A DNA stretch of 5,659 nt from Dehalococcoidales bacterium (lineage in GTDB: Bacteria > Chloroflexota > Dehalococcoidia > E44-bin15), in contig JAUWZB010000061.1 in NCBI GenBank assembly GCA_030615555.1, positions 1 through 5,659 on the forward strand, written 5' to 3'. Below are positions 5,237 through 5,659 of this stretch, piece after piece. The notes under the pieces were generated by a model, which saw nothing but the letters and a program-made list of their open reading frames with translations, made no database searches and was not told where the DNA came from. Made by a program: the position numbers and the translations under genes. Every line of letters starts with the position of its first letter. Position 1 is the first letter of the stretch.

Positions 5237-5659
5237 CTAGAACATGGATAACTGCTTTGGTTTGTGCTCCTCTGCCACGACCTCCGCTTCTTGAGCCAGG
5301 AGGGGAGGGATCTTAAGCATATCCTCCGCGATAACCTGGCGCAAGCTCTGCTGGTGAAGCGCTGCGGCAGGGTGATACATGGCAAAGTAGATTACCCCGT
5401 CCTTTTTTCGCGCTTTGCCGTGGACCTTTCCTATGGCATCGCCGGGGAAGAACTGAGCCAGCGAGTAGCGCCCCAGGGTGACGACCACCTTGGGCCTGAT
5501 CAGCGCTATCTGGCGGTCAAGCCACTTTCGGCAAGCCATCGTCTCGGAGGGCAGGGGGTCGCGGTTTGAGGGCGGGCGGCATTTGATCACGTTTGCGATG
5601 TACACATCATCGCGCCTCAGCCCAATGGAGCGGAGCAGCTCATCGAGGAAATGCCCCGC
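5237..5659 (-). CDS. udg: Family 4 uracil-DNA glycosylase, C-terminal part (5' end outside window)
   Basis: The enzyme removes uracil from DNA as the first step of base excision repair. The frame is open from 5659 to the TAG at 5239-5237, giving 140 residues; a GTG at 5605 is inside the protein and is not the start. AGHFLDELLRSIGL, then VYIANVIKCRPPSNRDP, RPKVVVTLGR and the HPAAAL catalytic-loop motif (residues 96-101 of the visible part) identify the iron-sulfur UDG family 4. Cys27 (KCRPP) and Cys43 (MACRKWL) are the two C-terminal cluster ligands. The two N-terminal cysteines and the GEAPG motif would lie in the 60-70 residues outside the window. The last five residues are QLSMF, close to the bacterial sliding-clamp binding consensus QL(S/D)LF. 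The gene is the first visible member of the udg-ftsK-accDA operon, 85 bases before the ftsK ATG. Confidence 0.93.
   Translation of the reverse strand, partial: AGHFLDELLRSIGLRRDDVYIANVIKCRPPSNRDPLPSETMACRKWLDRQIALIRPKVVVTLGRYSLAQFFPGDAIGKVHGKARKKDGVIYFAMYHPAAALHQQSLRQVIAEDMLKIPPLLAQEAEVVAEEHKPKQLSMF

Larger units (their letters stand above)
5143..5245 (-). repeat. 27-base direct repeat of the ORF-end/RBS/start segment at the udg-ftsK junction
   Basis: Copy one at 5219-5245 and copy two at 5143-5169 are 76 bases apart and match at 24 of 27 bases. Read on the minus strand each holds ATGTTCTAG, GGGAGA, four variable bases and ATGGCAAAG. In copy one ATGTTCTAG is the end of udg (Met-Phe-stop); in copy two it is followed by the ftsK start. 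All three mismatches lie in the four-base spacer between the Shine-Dalgarno and the ATG. The 49 bases between the copies are not duplicated next to udg in any clear way. Confidence 0.85.

Noticed and set aside
5161..5385. 74-codon minus-strand ORF ending in AAMF at the second repeat copy
   Set aside because: Most of it lies inside udg in another frame with Arg/Ser-rich translation. Its Met-Phe-stop end arises from the duplicated ATGTTCTAG.

Overview
The window looks like a bacterial chromosome of moderate to high GC. The gene set suggests Chloroflexota, possibly a Dehalococcoidia-like lineage. The main reason is a single gene that fuses the beta (AccD) and alpha (AccA) carboxyltransferase subunits of acetyl-CoA carboxylase and sits directly behind an ftsK/spoIIIE gene and a family 4 uracil-DNA glycosylase gene. 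The taxonomic placement is an inference from memory of such gene orders, not from a search. No rRNA, tRNA, CRISPR array or insertion sequence was seen.

Layout: (i) Bases 3-860, plus strand: the 3' part of a gene whose product resembles the PGN_0703-type PD-(D/E)XK nuclease-fold proteins. Its GC is visibly lower (about 42-48% in four 60-base lines counted by hand) than the rest, where sampled lines are above 60%. It looks like accessory DNA. (ii) Bases 887-1024, plus strand: a tiny, strongly basic 45-residue ORF, probably a real small gene of unknown role. It converges on the minus-strand operon with only 9 bases between stop codons. (iii) Bases 1034-5659, minus strand: a compact operon in the order udg (5' end outside the window), ftsK, accDA. 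ftsK and accDA overlap by one base (TGATG), which implies translational coupling.

The operon mixes housekeeping jobs: repair of uracil in DNA (UDG), membrane-anchored chromosome translocation at division (FtsK), and the carboxyltransfer half-reaction of malonyl-CoA synthesis (AccDA). It holds no biotin carboxylase or biotin carrier gene in this window.

The most unusual part is the 85-base udg-ftsK junction. A 27-base segment covering the end of one ORF, a Shine-Dalgarno sequence and the start 'ATGGCAAAG' is present twice, 76 bases apart, with 24 of 27 bases matching. The upstream copy opens a possible 29-codon ORF that overlaps the ftsK start, and two small inverted repeats lie between the copies. 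Other points worth a look are a 20-residue tandem duplication in the FtsK linker, a C-terminal QLSMF on the UDG that fits the bacterial sliding-clamp binding consensus, and non-canonical residues in conserved AccD and AccA motifs. I see no clear undescribed multi-gene system; the nuclease gene at the left edge is the one candidate whose upstream neighbours would be worth reading.
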